Both the position numbers and the translations under genes were made by a program. Below, in pieces: positions 55,424-64,000 of a stretch of 64,000 nucleotides of DNA. The DNA lies in assembly GCF_014652575.1 (NCBI RefSeq), contig NZ_BMZB01000003.1, positions 248,001 to 312,000 on the forward strand. Reading direction: 5' to 3'. Below the pieces are notes generated by a model. It had not been told where the DNA came from, did not search any database, and saw only the letters and a program-made list of their open reading frames with translations. The stretch comes from Asticcacaulis endophyticus (GTDB taxonomy: Bacteria; Pseudomonadota; Alphaproteobacteria; Caulobacterales; Caulobacteraceae). Each line of letters begins with the position of its first letter. The stretch's first letter is position 1.

Positions 55424-56755
55424 ATGAGTAACCTATCGCGCCGAAGGCTTATCGCTACGGCAGCCGGAATGGCACTGACCGGCACCGCCTGCGCTACCAA
55501 GGCCGCGCAGCCCGGCAGTGAGTTTGTGACGGTAGACGGTCTGCATTTTAAACTTAAAGGTCAAACCTATCGTTTCGTCGGGGCCAATATCTGGTACGGG
55601 GCCTACCTTGGGGCGCCGGCGGCGTTTGGAAATCGGGCACGTCTGCTTAAGGAACTGGATGACCTGAAGGCTCTGGGCGTCACCAATTTGCGCGTGCTGG
55701 CATCATCGGAACTGTCTCCGATCAACAACTCCTTAGATCCAGCATTTAGCTCCAGAGACAAGGGTGTCTACAATCAGGATCTACTGGTGGGGCTGGATTT
55801 CTTGCTGTCAGAAATGGCAAAGCGAGACATGAAGGCCGTACTTTACCTGACCAATTTCTGGGAGTGGTCAGGTGGCATGATGGCCTATATTGATTACACG
55901 ACGGGCAAGTTTATCAATAATGGCGATCCTAAATACCCGTGGCCAGCCTATGCGGATTATGCCTCACAATTCTATGCCAACAAGGTCGCCGTAAAGCTCT
56001 ATCATGATTACGTGCGGATGTTGGTGGCGCGCACCAACTCTGTAACCCGGCAAGCCTACGTCAATGATCAGACTATCATGGCGTGGCAGTTGTCGAATGA
56101 GCCCCGGCCAGGTGGTGGACCGGAAGTCGCGGCACAAAATATGCCGGTTTATCTGGAGTGGATTTCTCGAACCGCAACCATAATCCGCAATCTGGATAAA
56201 AACCACCTCGTCTCGCTAGGCCACGAAGGCCTTATGGGCGCCGTTGGAAACGAACAATTTGTCATCGATGCCCATAAAGATATCGATTATCTGACCGCAC
56301 ACATCTGGCCCCAGAACTGGAGTTGGGTCGATGGCACTGATCTGCCGGGTACTTTTGCCGGCGGCGAGGCCAAGGTTCGCAAATACATCGATGACCACAT
56401 CGCTATAGCTGAGAAGATTAAAAAGCCCCTGGTGTTCGAAGAGTTCGGTTTTCCACGCGACAAGGTGGCCTATGAACCCGGCACATCAACTGAGTGGAAA
56501 GATAGATTTTACAGCATGATATATGGGGCAGTTGAGACGGCTATTAAAACCGGAGGTCCAGTTATGGGTTCCAATTTCTGGGCTTGGGGCGGTGCTGGCC
56601 GCGCACTCCATAAGGATTACCACATGCGGCGTGGCGAAACTTCGTATGTCGGTGACCCACCTCATGAGCCTCAAGGTTGGTACAGCGTCTTCAATACTGA
56701 CACCAGCACTCAGGCTTTGATCAAGGCTCATGCTGAGGCCATTAAAACGGTTTAA
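55424..56755 (+). CDS. GH5 family beta-mannanase (exported, Tat-type signal)
   Basis: Exported endo-1,4-beta-mannosidase or related GH5 enzyme of 443 residues. N-terminus SRRRLIATAAGMALTG is a twin-arginine signal, with a Cys soon after (C23) that may be a lipid anchor. In the (beta/alpha)8 barrel the acid/base Glu is E226 in WQLSNEPR and the nucleophile is E340 in LVFEEFGFPR. Sugar-binding residues include TAHIWPQNWSW and NFWAWGGAGR. The closest known group is GH5_7 mannanases. The ribosome site is AGGGAGGAACGCT, and a terminator follows. A mannan or glucomannan source in the habitat is suggested. Confidence 0.85.
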   Translation: MSNLSRRRLIATAAGMALTGTACATKAAQPGSEFVTVDGLHFKLKGQTYRFVGANIWYGAYLGAPAAFGNRARLLKELDDLKALGVTNLRVLASSELSPINNSLDPAFSSRDKGVYNQDLLVGLDFLLSEMAKRDMKAVLYLTNFWEWSGGMMAYIDYTTGKFINNGDPKYPWPAYADYASQFYANKVAVKLYHDYVRMLVARTNSVTRQAYVNDQTIMAWQLSNEPRPGGGPEVAAQNMPVYLEWISRTATIIRNLDKNHLVSLGHEGLMGAVGNEQFVIDAHKDIDYLTAHIWPQNWSWVDGTDLPGTFAGGEAKVRKYIDDHIAIAEKIKKPLVFEEFGFPRDKVAYEPGTSTEWKDRFYSMIYGAVETAIKTGGPVMGSNFWAWGGAGRALHKDYHMRRGETSYVGDPPHEPQGWYSVFNTDTSTQALIKAHAEAIKTV

Positions 56756-56760
56756 CAATC

Positions 56761-56791
56761 AAACCGCACCGATTAATTCGGTGCGGTTTTT
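56761..56791 (+). terminator. Intrinsic terminator after mannanase gene
   Basis: AAACCGCACCGA (56761-56772) and TCGGTGCGGTTT (56778-56789), a perfect 12-bp stem followed by T. Confidence 0.88.
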
Positions 56792-56849
56792 TAATACGTG
56801 CCTGTCAAAATATGATGCTACGGTTTGCCATCACTGTCATAATCTACTC

Positions 56850-57119
56850 ATGAACGAGCCTGAACACTTCATTGACGCACGAGGTCACCGTTGCCCCGTG
56901 CCAACCTTGAAACTACGAAAATATCTGGAAAGTCTTTCCGCCGAAGCGCAAGTAACCTTATGGGCGGACGATCCCATGGTGCAGATAGACGTTCCACATT
57001 TTTGCATTAAAAATAATTACATACTGGAATCATCTTACAAAACAGATGAGTTTTGGGTATTCGTGGTAACCTGTGCCCCGCGGATTAAACCCTATCTTAT
57101 GGGCGTAACTTCTGTATAA
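56850..57119 (+). CDS. TusA-like sulfurtransferase domain protein
   Basis: A 89-residue protein with the TusA signature near its N-terminus, DARGHRCPVPTLKLRK, with the active Cys in RCPVP. The later part TLWADDPMVQIDVPHFCIKNNY matches the family's middle strand and its acidic loop. TusA proteins carry sulfur for tRNA thiolation or molybdenum cofactor. Here the C-terminus is a little longer than in TusA. The frame is open further up but the ATG at 56850 starts just before the conserved part. No strong ribosome site. Popular role remains open. Confidence 0.8.
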   Translation: MNEPEHFIDARGHRCPVPTLKLRKYLESLSAEAQVTLWADDPMVQIDVPHFCIKNNYILESSYKTDEFWVFVVTCAPRIKPYLMGVTSV

Positions 57120-57170
57120 GAATCATAATTAGCCCATGTAATTTGCGTATCGATTCTGCAGGAGCCAAAA

Positions 57171-58496
57171 GTGACGCTGAATGCGCGCCTCCTCATACTG
57201 AGCCGGAATGACGGCTGGTCTTCACACCTCAGCGACGCGCTGGATCGTCTGGGGTGGCGCACCATTACGGCTAAGCACGAACGTGCAGCTATGGCCGCCA
57301 TCAGTGATCTGCAGGTCGAAGCTGTGCTGATTGATGCCGAACACCCGGCTGCGTCGGCTGATCTGGTTTATGATCTGCGAACCGCCTGCCAACCGAGGCG
57401 CCTGCCCATTATTCTGGTTACCAATCAGTCAGCCTATGACATCCCGTCGGGGTGGGACATGGTGTTCAGTCCGCAGGCTCACCCGCATCAGATCATGTTA
57501 AGACTTGAACACATGGTGCGGGCGAATGTAGCCGAAGAAGAGTATGACCTTCGCCGGGAAACCTTCGTCGATCTGAAAATGCCCTCCCTTGAATCCCTTG
57601 GGTTAGGGGCAGGCTTGCGCGTACTTTCTGTGGGTGATCCCGACCCGGCGTTTCTAAGCCTCATGAATACGCTACGTGGACAAGGTACAGAAGTGATCGC
57701 AGCGTTTTCCAGCTACAGCGCCTTTGATTATTTGCATGAGACAGAATTTGATACGGTAGTGTTATGGGGTGGGTCGACCCCGGCCGAAGCCCTATCCGTT
57801 GCCGCCGGGATGCGTCGCAACACCCGTCTCTATCACACGCCTGTATTCTTACGGTTACAAAAAGCCGTGGAGATCGATGTCGGTGAGGCCTATTTACGCG
57901 GGGTGAGCGACATATCATATCCCGATACATCTGAGCCTGAAATTGCTGACCGTATACTGCGATTAGCCAGGTCTTATCGACGTCAATTCACCATCCGCAA
58001 AGCTCTGGAAAGCCTGCGTAATGGCCCTAAGATGGACAAAGGGACCGGGTTATTCAGCCGCGACATTTTCGCATCCCATCTGGCCCGGTTGTCCCGCACA
58101 GCCGCAGAACGCAATCGCCCCCTAAGTGTCTGCGTTCTTAAAATTAGTGAAACGCCGGATATTGCCGCTGCCCGCTCGCGTAAGGCGCTGGAACGCGCTA
58201 TGCCGCAAATCGGGTCTATGATTTCACGTCTGGTTCGCGCCGAAGATACGGCTGGACGCCTGTCCCCTGAAGTCTTCGCACTGGCCCTTCCCGCCACTCC
58301 TTACGCAGCGGCCCAGAATGTCGGTGAACGCATCGCGGCGGTTATCGGGTGTACAGCCTTCGAGGCGGGCTCCGGCAAATCGCCCTTCATCGTTGAATTC
58401 GATGTAGGCGTAGCGGAGCTTAAGCCTAACGAGCCCGCCGCTTCAGCCCTGATGCGAGCCGCTGAGTCCGTAAACCGTCGCCAAGAAGCGGTTTAG
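57171..58496 (+). CDS. popA: PopA-type c-di-GMP effector (REC-REC-degenerate GGDEF)
   Basis: A 441-residue protein with two receiver domains (about 1-125 and 145-275) and a GGDEF-type domain (about 300-441). In REC1 the phosphoacceptor position is D55 in VLIDAEH. In the GGDEF domain the active-site motif is replaced by SPEVF, so no cyclase is expected, but the inhibition-site RxxD is kept as R356-A-E-D359, five residues ahead of it. This combination is the mark of Caulobacter PopA, a c-di-GMP receptor that recruits substrates to ClpXP for cell-cycle control. REC2 lacks a clear phosphoacceptor set. It converges with mfd. Confidence 0.85.
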   Translation: MTLNARLLILSRNDGWSSHLSDALDRLGWRTITAKHERAAMAAISDLQVEAVLIDAEHPAASADLVYDLRTACQPRRLPIILVTNQSAYDIPSGWDMVFSPQAHPHQIMLRLEHMVRANVAEEEYDLRRETFVDLKMPSLESLGLGAGLRVLSVGDPDPAFLSLMNTLRGQGTEVIAAFSSYSAFDYLHETEFDTVVLWGGSTPAEALSVAAGMRRNTRLYHTPVFLRLQKAVEIDVGEAYLRGVSDISYPDTSEPEIADRILRLARSYRRQFTIRKALESLRNGPKMDKGTGLFSRDIFASHLARLSRTAAERNRPLSVCVLKISETPDIAAARSRKALERAMPQIGSMISRLVRAEDTAGRLSPEVFALALPATPYAAAQNVGERIAAVIGCTAFEAGSGKSPFIVEFDVGVAELKPNEPAASALMRAAESVNRRQEAV

Positions 58497-58528
58497 TCTG
58501 GCGGCCTTAAACCACCAAAGCCGCCAGA
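58497..58528. repeat. Inverted repeat between popA and mfd stops
   Basis: TCTGGCGGC (58497-58505) and GCCGCCAGA (58520-58528) form a 9-bp stem that lies directly after popA and overlaps the mfd stop. Neither side has a strong T-run, so it is at best a weak terminator. Confidence 0.45.
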
Positions 58529-61500
58529 TCTTTCATTATTTTCTCCGCCGCCTGAAGACGCTCAGCACCGCTTTCCCATTCCCCCTTAACCAGAAGCTTC
58601 TGATCGGGACGCAGGCGCCAGTCACCGGGTCGCGCCTGAATTAGCCCTATCAGGCTGCCGGGGTTGGCAAAATGATCATTACGGAACGTGATAACGGCGC
58701 CTTTTGGCCCCACATCAATCTTTGCGACATTGGCCTGACGGCAAAGCCCTTTAATCCCGACCACCTTGAGCAATTGCTGAGCTTCATCAGGTATGGGGCC
58801 GAAGCGATCGATTAACTCAGCCGCCAGCGCTTCGCGATCTTCCAGTTTTTCAGCCTCAGACACACGGCGATAGAGTGACAAACGAATATTTAGGTCCTGA
58901 ATATACTCTTCCGGGATCATAACCGCAGCACCGGCATTGATTTGCGGTGACCACCCGCGGTCATCGATAACGGTTTCACCTTTAGCTCTTAGCTCTGCAA
59001 CGGCATCTTCGAGCATTTGCTGATACAACTCCACGCCAATTTCACGAATGTGACCGGACTGTTCATTACCCAGCAAATTCCCCCCACCACGAATATCCAG
59101 ATCATGGCTGGCAAGCTGGAAACCTGCTCCAAGATTATCAAGGGACTGCAGTACCCTAAGCCGTTTTTCTGAGGCGACACTTAAGGTTTTGTTGGGCGGC
59201 GTTGTCAGATAGGCAAACGCACGGGTCTTAGAGCGCCCCACCCGTCCACGGATCTGATAAAGCTGTGATAATCCGAACATATCAGCCCGATGGACGATGA
59301 GGGTATTGGCCGTGGGGACATCAAGCCCCGATTCAACGATCGTCGTTGACACAAGTACATCATACTGGCCCTCATAAAAGGCCGTCATGACATCTTCTAA
59401 CTGTGTGGGAGATAACTGGCCGTGGCCTACGATAAATTTGATCTCAGGTACTTGCTCGCGTAAAAACGCCTCTATATCCGGTAAATCGCTTAGGCGTGGC
59501 ACGACATAATAGGCCTGCCCTCCGCGGTATTTTTCTCGCAACAAGGCTTCACGCACAGACACCTGATCAAACGGCAGGACATAGGTGCGTACCGCCAGCC
59601 TATCAACAGGTGGTGTGGCAATAATTGACATTTCCCGGATACCGGACAAGGCCATTTGCAGGGTGCGCGGGATAGGCGTCGCCGATAGCGACAGCATATG
59701 AACATCCGCCCGCAGTGTTTTTAATTTCTCTTTGTGCTTGACTCCAAAATGTTGCTCTTCATCAACAATTACAATGCCTAAATTCTTAAAGCTCACCTGT
59801 TCAGACAGGATAGCATGCGTGCCTATAACGATTTCAATTTCGCCGTTTTTCAAGCCCTCGCGAGTTTCATCAGCCTCTTTTCGAGTGACCATACGCGATA
59901 AATGGCGGACGCGCACAGGCCAGCCCTGGAAACGCTGACTGAAGGTCTTGAAGTGCTGCCGTGCCAGCAATGTCGTGGGGCAAACTATCGCCACCTGCTG
60001 CCCTGACATGGCGACTACAAATGCGGCCCGAAGCGCCACTTCAGTTTTACCAAAGCCAACATCACCGCAAATGAGCCTGTCCATAGGATGGCCCTTAGAC
60101 AGATCTTCGAGCACATCGGCAATAGCATTAAGCTGGTCTTCGTTCTCCTCATACGGAAACTGAGCGCAAAACTCATCATAAAGCCCGGACGGCGGATCAA
60201 TCTGAACCCCAACCTTGAGCGCTCTGGCCGCCGCCAATTGAATGAGCCCGTCCGCCATCTCACGCAGACGGTCTTTAGCCTTGGCCTTACGGGCCTGCCA
60301 ACTGGCCGAGCCAAGACGATCCAATTGGGCGCTATCACTATCGGCACCATAACGGGTCAGGAGGTCAATATTTTCCACCGGCAGATACAGTTTAGCATCA
60401 CTGGCATATTGCAGTTCAAGGCAATCATGAGGTGCCTGGTCTACGGTCAGTGTTTTCAGACCATCATAACGGCCGATGCCATGCTCAATGTGAACGACCA
60501 AATCACCTTGAGACAGAGCTGAAGCTTCGGCCAGAAAATTGTTAGCCCTTCGACGCTTACGTGGTCTAGCTAACCTGTCACCTAAGACATCGGTTTCTGA
60601 AATTATTGCCAGAGTTTCGGTTTCAAAGCCTTGATCAAGCGGTAAAACAGCCCGCTGAATCGGTTTAGCTTTGGTGCCGGCCACCCCGAACGTCATGGCT
60701 TCTGACCATGTCGTCGCCTGCCGGACGGTCCCCAGACCATGATCATTTAATAAAATCGAAAGCCGTTCAGATGAGCCATCTGTCCACGACGCGAAGATGA
60801 CGCGCTTACCGGCTTTGGATAGTGCTTTGGCGTGGTCCGCAACGGCGGTAAACAAATTTACGCTGTCCTGAAGCCTTTCAGCCGCAAAGCTTCTACCGGC
60901 CCGCGCGCCCAGATCGACTACGCCGTTCCCCTCACGATGCATAGCCTCAAAGCGGCGGATGCGGCATCGCGCTAGGGCCGTATGCCACTCATCTACAGCC
61001 AAATACAATCTGCCAGGTGGCAAGGCCCGATAAGATGCTCCGCCCTTTTGTTCTGAGGCCGACTTTCGGGCCTGATAGGCATCCTCAATACTAACCTGGC
61101 GCTCTTCGAAGGCGGCCTCTGCCAGCGGGTCCAAAAAGATCAGGCTATCAGCCGGAAAATAGTCAAAAACGCTACCAAGTTTTGGATAAAACAAAGGCAG
61201 CATATGCTCCATGCCCTGACGACGTATTCCGCTGGATATGGCAGCGTAAAGTGGGTCATCCCCCGCTGTACCAAAAGCCTCTAAGTATCCCTGACGAAAG
61301 CGTTTAATGCTTTCGTCATCAAGTAACACTTCACTGACGGCCATAAAATTAAGGCTATGTATAGTCTTCAGAGATCTCTGGGTTTCAGGATCAAAACTAC
61401 GTAACGACTCAAGCGTATCGCCGAAAAAATCAAGGCGAACCGGCTCATCCTGACTGGGGGAGAAAACGTCTACAATGCCGCCCCTGACCGCGAATTCGCC

Positions 61501-61989
61501 CCGTTCGGAAACTGTTGATACGCGATTGTAGCCGTTGCGGGTAAAATAGCTTTCGAGTTTTGAGATATCGATCGTCTGGCCTGGGCGCAGGGACAGATAA
61601 CTATCCTGGGTAGCCTCCCTGGGGGGCACTTTCTGAGTGATGGCCGCGGCCGTAGTAAGTACCAGCATTGGCTTTATGCGATTTTTCTGATCGACAGAAG
61701 CCTGAAGCCTTGTCAGGCTGGCCATACGCTGGGCCACCAGCCCACCGCTGGGGCTAACGCGGTCATAGGGCAAGCAGTCCCATGCCGGCAGCTTTATGAC
61801 CTCCAGATCAGGCGCGTAAAAATTAAGCTCTTCCACGACTGCGTTCATACGGCCATAATCGCGCGCCACAAAGACGCCAAAGCCTTCTGAACGCACCATA
61901 TCCGACAGAATAAGGCTGTCAAAACCCGGCGGACATCCGGTCAGCGTTAATTGGTGAGACTTGCCTGAAACGGTCGCTAAATCAGTCAT
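58507..61989 (-). CDS. mfd: Transcription-repair coupling factor Mfd
   Basis: A 1160-residue translocase that pushes stalled RNA polymerase off DNA and recruits UvrA. N-terminal UvrB-like domains (about 1-330) include ESLRSFDPETQRS; the RNA-polymerase-interaction domain follows (about 480-550, with GDLVVHIEHGIGRYDGL). The RecG-like helicase core has GDVGFGKTEVALRAAF (Walker A), IVIVDEEQHFGVKHKE (DEEQH) and SATPIPRTLQMALSG, and the C-terminal TRCF domain is at about 1000-1110. The length is usual. sdhE lies 6 bases upstream on the same strand. Confidence 0.97.
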   Translation of the reverse strand: MTDLATVSGKSHQLTLTGCPPGFDSLILSDMVRSEGFGVFVARDYGRMNAVVEELNFYAPDLEVIKLPAWDCLPYDRVSPSGGLVAQRMASLTRLQASVDQKNRIKPMLVLTTAAAITQKVPPREATQDSYLSLRPGQTIDISKLESYFTRNGYNRVSTVSERGEFAVRGGIVDVFSPSQDEPVRLDFFGDTLESLRSFDPETQRSLKTIHSLNFMAVSEVLLDDESIKRFRQGYLEAFGTAGDDPLYAAISSGIRRQGMEHMLPLFYPKLGSVFDYFPADSLIFLDPLAEAAFEERQVSIEDAYQARKSASEQKGGASYRALPPGRLYLAVDEWHTALARCRIRRFEAMHREGNGVVDLGARAGRSFAAERLQDSVNLFTAVADHAKALSKAGKRVIFASWTDGSSERLSILLNDHGLGTVRQATTWSEAMTFGVAGTKAKPIQRAVLPLDQGFETETLAIISETDVLGDRLARPRKRRRANNFLAEASALSQGDLVVHIEHGIGRYDGLKTLTVDQAPHDCLELQYASDAKLYLPVENIDLLTRYGADSDSAQLDRLGSASWQARKAKAKDRLREMADGLIQLAAARALKVGVQIDPPSGLYDEFCAQFPYEENEDQLNAIADVLEDLSKGHPMDRLICGDVGFGKTEVALRAAFVVAMSGQQVAIVCPTTLLARQHFKTFSQRFQGWPVRVRHLSRMVTRKEADETREGLKNGEIEIVIGTHAILSEQVSFKNLGIVIVDEEQHFGVKHKEKLKTLRADVHMLSLSATPIPRTLQMALSGIREMSIIATPPVDRLAVRTYVLPFDQVSVREALLREKYRGGQAYYVVPRLSDLPDIEAFLREQVPEIKFIVGHGQLSPTQLEDVMTAFYEGQYDVLVSTTIVESGLDVPTANTLIVHRADMFGLSQLYQIRGRVGRSKTRAFAYLTTPPNKTLSVASEKRLRVLQSLDNLGAGFQLASHDLDIRGGGNLLGNEQSGHIREIGVELYQQMLEDAVAELRAKGETVIDDRGWSPQINAGAAVMIPEEYIQDLNIRLSLYRRVSEAEKLEDREALAAELIDRFGPIPDEAQQLLKVVGIKGLCRQANVAKIDVGPKGAVITFRNDHFANPGSLIGLIQARPGDWRLRPDQKLLVKGEWESGAERLQAAEKIMKDLAALVV

Positions 61990-61995
61990 ACTGGA

Positions 61996-62283
61996 TTAAA
62001 GTTTCGTATAAGCTTTTTTATAATATTGATTGAGTTCATTCATAATTACTGACTTAAACTCATCGGGTGTTGGGTCGCGCTCAATGATCCAGCCGTAAAG
62101 ATCCTGATCCGGAACTTCGATCAAAACTTCGAAGATATCAAGTTCTTCTTCGGTCATGGTGCTTAGACGATCGTCCGCATAATTACCTAATATGATGTCC
62201 GCCTCTTTAAAGCCGCGACGCCATGCACGAAAAGATAATTTACGCTCACGCGCCAGACGATTTTCATTGCGGGCTTCGGTCAT
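61996..62283 (-). CDS. sdhE: Succinate dehydrogenase assembly factor SdhE
   Basis: A 95-residue FAD-assembly factor that helps attach FAD to succinate dehydrogenase. The family pattern is seen in SFRAWRRGFKEADIILGNYADDRL and FEVLIEVPDQDLYGWIIERDP, where the RRGFKEAD part matches the RG-x-x-E-x-D-type core. It starts head-to-head with recG and runs into mfd with a 6-base gap. This recG/sdhE-mfd arrangement is standard in alphaproteobacteria. Confidence 0.92.
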   Translation of the reverse strand: MTEARNENRLARERKLSFRAWRRGFKEADIILGNYADDRLSTMTEEELDIFEVLIEVPDQDLYGWIIERDPTPDEFKSVIMNELNQYYKKAYTKL

Positions 62284-62383
62284 GAGTTTGTGGCTCCAGC
62301 CCTCCGAAAGAGGGGGATAAGGCGAATATAATGGATCTGCGGTGACTATTCATATGCATGACCATGCGGCATGATCAATTCCG

Positions 62384-64000
62384 ATGAGACCGGAGATTCT
62401 GTTCCCCTATTACACGTCTTTATCCGCCCTGAAAGGGGTTGGACCTAAAATTGCGCCGCTTTTAATCAAGCACATTGGGGCGTTTGTTCGCGATCTGGTG
62501 TTCACACTCCCCGCGAATGTTATTGAGCGGCCAGTAACTACACTCGACAAAGCCATTGTGGGGCAGGTCCAGACAATTGAAATCACTATTAAAGCCTATC
62601 CCGGCAACCTGCGTGGACCTCAGCGCATAATGACCTCAGATCCCGACGGCGATCTTCAGTTGGTTTATTTTCATAAGATCAAAGGGTTTGAACAAAAACA
62701 TCCTGTTGGGACTAAACGGTGGGTTAGCGGCCGCGTGGAAAGCTTTAACGGATCATTGCAGATCACTCATCCTGATTATGTGGTGGATGAAGATCATGCC
62801 TCAGATATTCCCCGCTATGAAACGATTTACCCCGCCACTCAGGCCATAAGTTCGCGGATGCTTCGCCGTTTTGTTAATTCGGCAATGGCAAACCTGCCGG
62901 ATCTTCCGGAATGGATTGATGCTGAAATTCTGCGCAAAGAGGGGTGGTCCCCTTTCAACGCTTCGCTGCATGGCGCGCATGCCCCACAGGCTCTTACGGA
63001 TATAGACCCCAACCATCTTTACCGACGCCGATTGGCCTATGATGAAGCTCTGGCGCATCAACTGGCGTTAAAGGGCCGAAAAGCTAACCGTCAGGCTAGC
63101 CCCGCCCTGATATTGAAAAGCTATGATTTAGCCAGCAAAGCGCAAGCCTGCCTGCCGTTCACGTTTACTGGCGCGCAACATCGCGCGCTGGAGGATATCC
63201 GGCACGATTTGTCGTCAGGTTATCGGATGAACCGACTGATCCAGGGTGATGTCGGTTCCGGTAAGACTCTGGTGGCGCTCATGGCCATGATCGACGTCGC
63301 CGATAATGGTTTTCAGAGTGTCATGATGGCGCCTACCGAAATTCTGGCACGGCAGCATTATGAAAAAACCCAGCCTATTCTTGAATCTCTTGGGCTGACA
63401 TCTATTTTGATGACTGGACGCGACAAGGGCGCCGTGCGCGAACAAAAACGCGCCGCCGTCGCCACGGGTGAAGCCGCCATCATTTTTGGCACCCACGCCG
63501 TTTTTCAGGACGGCGTAGATTTCAAAGGATTGCAACTGGCCGTCATTGATGAGCAGCACCGCTTTGGCGTAGGTCAGCGCCAGAAGCTGTTCCTCAAGGG
63601 CGACAGCGTTCATTATCTTTCGATGTCGGCGACGCCCATACCGCGCACCTTGGCCCTTACGAGCTATGGTGAGGCGGATCTGAGCGTACTTGATGAAAAG
63701 CCGGCGGGACGTCAGCCTATACAAACGGCCGTCATTCCTCGTGCCCGCCTCGGAGATGTGTTTAATCGGTTGAAAACGGCTATTTCCGACGGCGCACAGG
63801 CCTATTGGATTTGCCCTCTGGTGGAGGAGACCGCCGAAAGCGACTTGATCGCGGTCGAGGCCCGTCACCGCGAGCTAACCGAGATTTTCGGGACAGAAAT
63901 CGGTCTGGTTCACGGACGCATGCCGTCTATTGAGAAAGATGCCGTGGTCAGTCGGTTCGCGCGAAACGAACTTAAATTGCTGTGCGCAACGACCGTAGTT
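62384..64000 (+). CDS. recG: ATP-dependent DNA helicase RecG, cut by window end
   Basis: Helicase that rescues stalled replication forks by fork regression. The first 539 residues lie in the window. N-terminal wedge domain begins LSALKGVGPKIAPLL and runs to about residue 200. The helicase core has GDVGSGKT (Walker A, starting near residue 288), IDEQHRFGVGQRQ and SATPIPRTLAL, then the second lobe (QAYWICPLVEE, GLVHGRMPS) up to LLCATTVV. The frame has no stop up to the last base, so the C-terminal part (about 150 residues) is missing here. It diverges from sdhE. Confidence 0.96.
   Translation, partial: MRPEILFPYYTSLSALKGVGPKIAPLLIKHIGAFVRDLVFTLPANVIERPVTTLDKAIVGQVQTIEITIKAYPGNLRGPQRIMTSDPDGDLQLVYFHKIKGFEQKHPVGTKRWVSGRVESFNGSLQITHPDYVVDEDHASDIPRYETIYPATQAISSRMLRRFVNSAMANLPDLPEWIDAEILRKEGWSPFNASLHGAHAPQALTDIDPNHLYRRRLAYDEALAHQLALKGRKANRQASPALILKSYDLASKAQACLPFTFTGAQHRALEDIRHDLSSGYRMNRLIQGDVGSGKTLVALMAMIDVADNGFQSVMMAPTEILARQHYEKTQPILESLGLTSILMTGRDKGAVREQKRAAVATGEAAIIFGTHAVFQDGVDFKGLQLAVIDEQHRFGVGQRQKLFLKGDSVHYLSMSATPIPRTLALTSYGEADLSVLDEKPAGRQPIQTAVIPRARLGDVFNRLKTAISDGAQAYWICPLVEETAESDLIAVEARHRELTEIFGTEIGLVHGRMPSIEKDAVVSRFARNELKLLCATTVV

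Overview
The window is a 64 kb stretch of an alphaproteobacterial chromosome, almost certainly from the Caulobacterales (Caulobacter/Asticcacaulis type). Four things point there: a REC-REC-degenerate-GGDEF protein that matches PopA, the cell-cycle c-di-GMP effector; a pyruvate dehydrogenase E1 beta that carries its own lipoyl domain; the fused IspDF enzyme; and the gene orders dusB-ntrYX-dat-hfq-hflX and recG/sdhE-mfd. I infer the order from content and gene order; no database comparison was possible. Most of the window is dense housekeeping chromosome with short intergenic gaps and clear intrinsic terminators.

Layout. 0-5 kb: tRNA-Thr (cut by the window edge), metG, two tandem DUF805 membrane proteins, a TerC-type protein, rlmB, tRNA-Tyr, tRNA-Gly. 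5-14 kb: tuf, then three extra genes (CelD/BcsL-type acyltransferase, dipeptidyl peptidase IV, DUF2807 protein), then tRNA-Trp-secE-nusG and rplK-rplA, and a glycine-zipper envelope protein. 14.5-23 kb: rpmF, a HAD phosphatase, eno, ftsB, and the whole pyruvate dehydrogenase complex pdhA-pdhB-pdhC-lpd. 23-29.5 kb, all on the minus strand: a metal-uptake-like cluster (DUF2946 protein, TonB-dependent receptor, PepSY protein), an acyl-ACP/CoA synthetase and a lipoprotein hydrolase. 29.5-35 kb: lipA, ratA, cinA, sodB, ispDF, a GNAT protein, dusB. 35-42 kb: ntrY-ntrX-dat-hfq-hflX and an HxlR regulator. 42-45 kb: a small Cys protein, a GPH transporter, mazG. 45-46.7 kb: a two-gene DarTG1-type anti-phage toxin-antitoxin pair beside tRNA-Ser, with a direct repeat of the tRNA 3' end. 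46.8-51 kb: rlpA, tmk, holB, tatD and a metallo-beta-lactamase-fold hydrolase. 51-57 kb: accessory genes (second glycine-zipper protein, 2-hydroxyacid dehydrogenase, endonuclease V, TRIC channel, DUF3313 lipoprotein, GH5 mannanase, TusA-like protein). 57-64 kb: popA, mfd, sdhE, and recG, which runs off the end.

The genes combine into a few working units: translation and transcription machinery (tRNAs, metG, tuf, secE-nusG, rplK-rplA, rpmF); central carbon entry to the TCA cycle (eno, pdhABC-lpd, lipA to make lipoate, sdhE to flavinylate succinate dehydrogenase); nitrogen/redox sensing and RNA control (ntrYX, hfq, hflX); DNA repair and replication (holB, tmk, nfi, mfd, recG, mazG). The clearest accessory element is the darT-darG pair at 45.0-46.4 kb. 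Other points worth a second look are NtrX without a GAFTGA motif, PopA with an intact I-site and lost A-site, a long-range hairpin between the DUF2946 gene and the TonB receptor, and a Fur-like palindrome before sodB.
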